Source: Gammaproteobacteria bacterium (lineage in GTDB: Bacteria; Pseudomonadota; Gammaproteobacteria; Xanthomonadales; Marinicellaceae). From it: a stretch of DNA of 64,000 nt. A program made the translations under genes and the position numbers. The stretch covers positions 1 through 64,000 of the forward strand of contig JAJRQG010000123.1 in NCBI GenBank assembly GCA_024280395.1, written 5' to 3'. Positions 61,999 to 64,000 of this stretch are shown here, in pieces (the stretch's first letter is position 1; each line of letters opens with the position of its first letter). The notes beneath the pieces are model-generated. The model saw only the letters and a list, made by a program, of their open reading frames with translations. It had not been told where the DNA came from and ran no database searches.

Positions 61999-62839
61999 AA
62001 AATACTTAGTAATAATTTTATTTGTCCTGGCCTTAGGGCTGGGATTTTTTTTCAATATTCAGGACAATAAAGTTTCAATTGCTCTAGATTCAGAAGTGAT
62101 TTCTGTTGATGCTATTAGTATTCCAAATTTAGATATAAAAAAGCAAAACATTGATAACATAAATACTATTATCGAGCAGGAAGACTTTTCTAAAGCTTCA
62201 GAAAATTCTAGATTGGTAACATTTGGTGTTTGTAATAAGAGCATAAATGAACTCAATGATGCCTTCTATCAATTTGAAGGGCTAAAAGAACTTACTGAAG
62301 AGCAATTGCTTGTGAAAAGTAGATTGATTAAAGGTTGTGAGAATTGGTATGAATATACGAATACCTTATCAAAAAAGGATGCAGATCACTTAATAGAAGA
62401 AAGAAAAAACACTATAGAACAGAATAAATATTTTTATAAAAACATTGAGATTCCAGATGATTCGAAAATAAATGAAGCCCGCTCAATTATGGCAACGGGT
62501 GGAGATTCTTCAAATCTCACAGGAGGTGCGCTGTCATATTTAATGACAAGTGATAGTGATTTTATCAGTGAGGTGGCTAAAAGGCAGGGAACAACAGATT
62601 TAAACTTGATTAGACAAAGTAGCACTGCTGTTATGGGTTTATATTCATGCAAGGTGGACCCTTATAGCTGTTCAGCTAATTCTCTTCAAATGATGTCATT
62701 ATGTATATCAAACGAAGTAATGTGTGGGCTCAGTTATAATCAATATTATGCAAGTACCGTTACACCAAATCACTATGCTGATATGATGAATATAATTAGA
62801 ATCATTGAAGCTATGATTCAACAAGGTTATTTTAATTAG
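61991..62839 (+). CDS. Unknown membrane-anchored/periplasmic protein, overlapping the preceding phase-variable gene
   Basis: GTG start overlaps preceding stop; N-terminal TM YLVIILFVLALGLGFFF; no family recognised. Confidence 0.75.
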
Positions 62840-62941
62840 AAAACTTATGAACCATTTTGGGATAAAACTGTATTTTTAAGTTAGTTTACCTGTAAATCTA
62901 TTTAAAGCCATTGTAATCTCAGTAATAACGGAAGCTTGTCT

Positions 62942-63010
62942 ATTCATGCGGTTTATTTTGAAATTCGAAAAAATGCCAAGCCTTTGAATCCAAAGGCTTG
63001 GGTTAGGTAA
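62942..63010 (+). pseudogene. Duplicated 3' fragment of envC (AVYFEIRKNAKPLNPKAWVR*)
   Basis: gcggtttattttgaaattcgaaaaaatgccaagcctttgaatccaaaggcttgggttaggtaa aligns to 61188-61256. Confidence 0.9.
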
Positions 63011-63025
63011 TTGTTTGAAACTCAA

Positions 63026-64000
63026 TCAGGATTTTTGTGCCAGTATTAAATCTCTTTGTTGTTCCAGTTCGGTTAAATCCCAACCTACTGTTTTTGCAGA
63101 TTTGATTGCGGCCTTTATTGATTTTAAGGCTTTAGAGTGTTTGTTTAACTTGTTTTGAACAAGCGCATGAGTTTGATACCATTGAATAGTTTTATATACA
63201 TTCTTTTTATAGCTTATTAAGTACTCTTGAGCAAGCTTCAACTCAGTAGTTGTAGGGTTTGGTAGGCTTGCAATCTCCTTCGCATAACGAATTTGAGCAA
63301 TATCCAATCCATTTTTCGCAGCTTGTTTCAACCAATATATTGGAGGTTGATTGGATTGGTTAATGATATTTTTGTTCTGTAACATTTGATATGCCATGTA
63401 TTCGGCATCGGCATTGCCAATTTGTGCTGCTTTCATTATCCAGTCAAGTCCTTTTTGTTTTTCAACTTTACAGGATTTGCCGTAATAAATATTTTTACCA
63501 AGGCGATATTGGGCATCCACAATACCATTTTGTGCTGCGTTAAACAACCATTGGTTGATCTCTTTGCCATCTACTACACCTTCCTTTTTTAGGAATGTAT
63601 CATAAAGAATAGAATATGAATATTGGGCTTCTATGTCACCATTTCTGGCATTTTCAATTAGTTTGTCAAGGTAGTCCTGTTGTTTTTTTGAAAAGCCTTT
63701 TGGTGCGCCTTTTAATTTAAAATCAATTCTGGTTGTTGTTGGAATGGGCTCATCACTTTTATGTGAGGATGAGTTAAATGTAAAGTGATATTTCTCAATT
63801 GACTTTATGGTCTCGATTGCAAACAAACCATCTGATGGCACCTCTTCAATGACCTGAAAGTCTCTTGCTGATCCATCGGGATAAACGTAAAAGATCACAT
63901 CTACCCAGCCCTGAATACCCTTCAATGCCATTGTTCTTGGATAATTTGGGGGAATTCTTTCTACAGATTTGTACGCGGATTGCCTTACATCTGTTGTTTG
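63026..64000 (-). CDS. TonB-like C-terminal domain plus Sel1-like repeats, partial (runs off window end)
   Basis: Minus-strand frame stays open to 64000: ...YKSVERIPPNYPRTMALKGIQGWVDVIFYVYPDGSARDFQVIEEVP (TonB_C-like), then Sel1-like repeats. Confidence 0.82.
   Translation of the reverse strand, partial: QTTDVRQSAYKSVERIPPNYPRTMALKGIQGWVDVIFYVYPDGSARDFQVIEEVPSDGLFAIETIKSIEKYHFTFNSSSHKSDEPIPTTTRIDFKLKGAPKGFSKKQQDYLDKLIENARNGDIEAQYSYSILYDTFLKKEGVVDGKEINQWLFNAAQNGIVDAQYRLGKNIYYGKSCKVEKQKGLDWIMKAAQIGNADAEYMAYQMLQNKNIINQSNQPPIYWLKQAAKNGLDIAQIRYAKEIASLPNPTTTELKLAQEYLISYKKNVYKTIQWYQTHALVQNKLNKHSKALKSIKAAIKSAKTVGWDLTELEQQRDLILAQKS

Overview
The window is a gammaproteobacterial-type, AT-rich chromosome segment. 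Most of it is conserved housekeeping sequence in familiar order: ftsK-(helicase insert)-lolA-rarA-crcB; tRNA-Arg(CCT); tmRNA; rne/rluC; nfuA-thioredoxin; a pgsA-like gene, perM-like gene, hda and 4.5S RNA; tilS/accA; miaB-phoH-ybeY; gpsA/secB/rhodanese/envC. Accessory segments interrupt this backbone. The strongest unusual signals are two loci with long perfect tetranucleotide tracts at the 5' end of secreted-protein genes. (ATAC)10 at 38968-39007 sits in a HExxHxxGxxH metalloprotease gene. (AAGC)11 at 61488-61531 sits in the first gene of an unknown two-gene module. In both, the SD-preceded ATG is one tetranucleotide unit out of frame with the signal peptide and mature protein, so both look like phase-variable contingency loci. 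Several sites also carry duplicated or decayed gene ends: an envC 3' end repeated beyond the (AAGC)n module, a metalloprotease 3' end repeated between tandem paralogs, six 22-bp copies of an esterase stop-codon region, and an MFS 5' remnant after a D-aminoacylase-like gene. A probable D-amino-acid/D-glutamate utilisation cluster (dgcN/dgcA-like, DUF819, D-aminoacylase-like, MFS) is also present. All calls come from reading the sequence and the supplied ORF translations; no database search was run.
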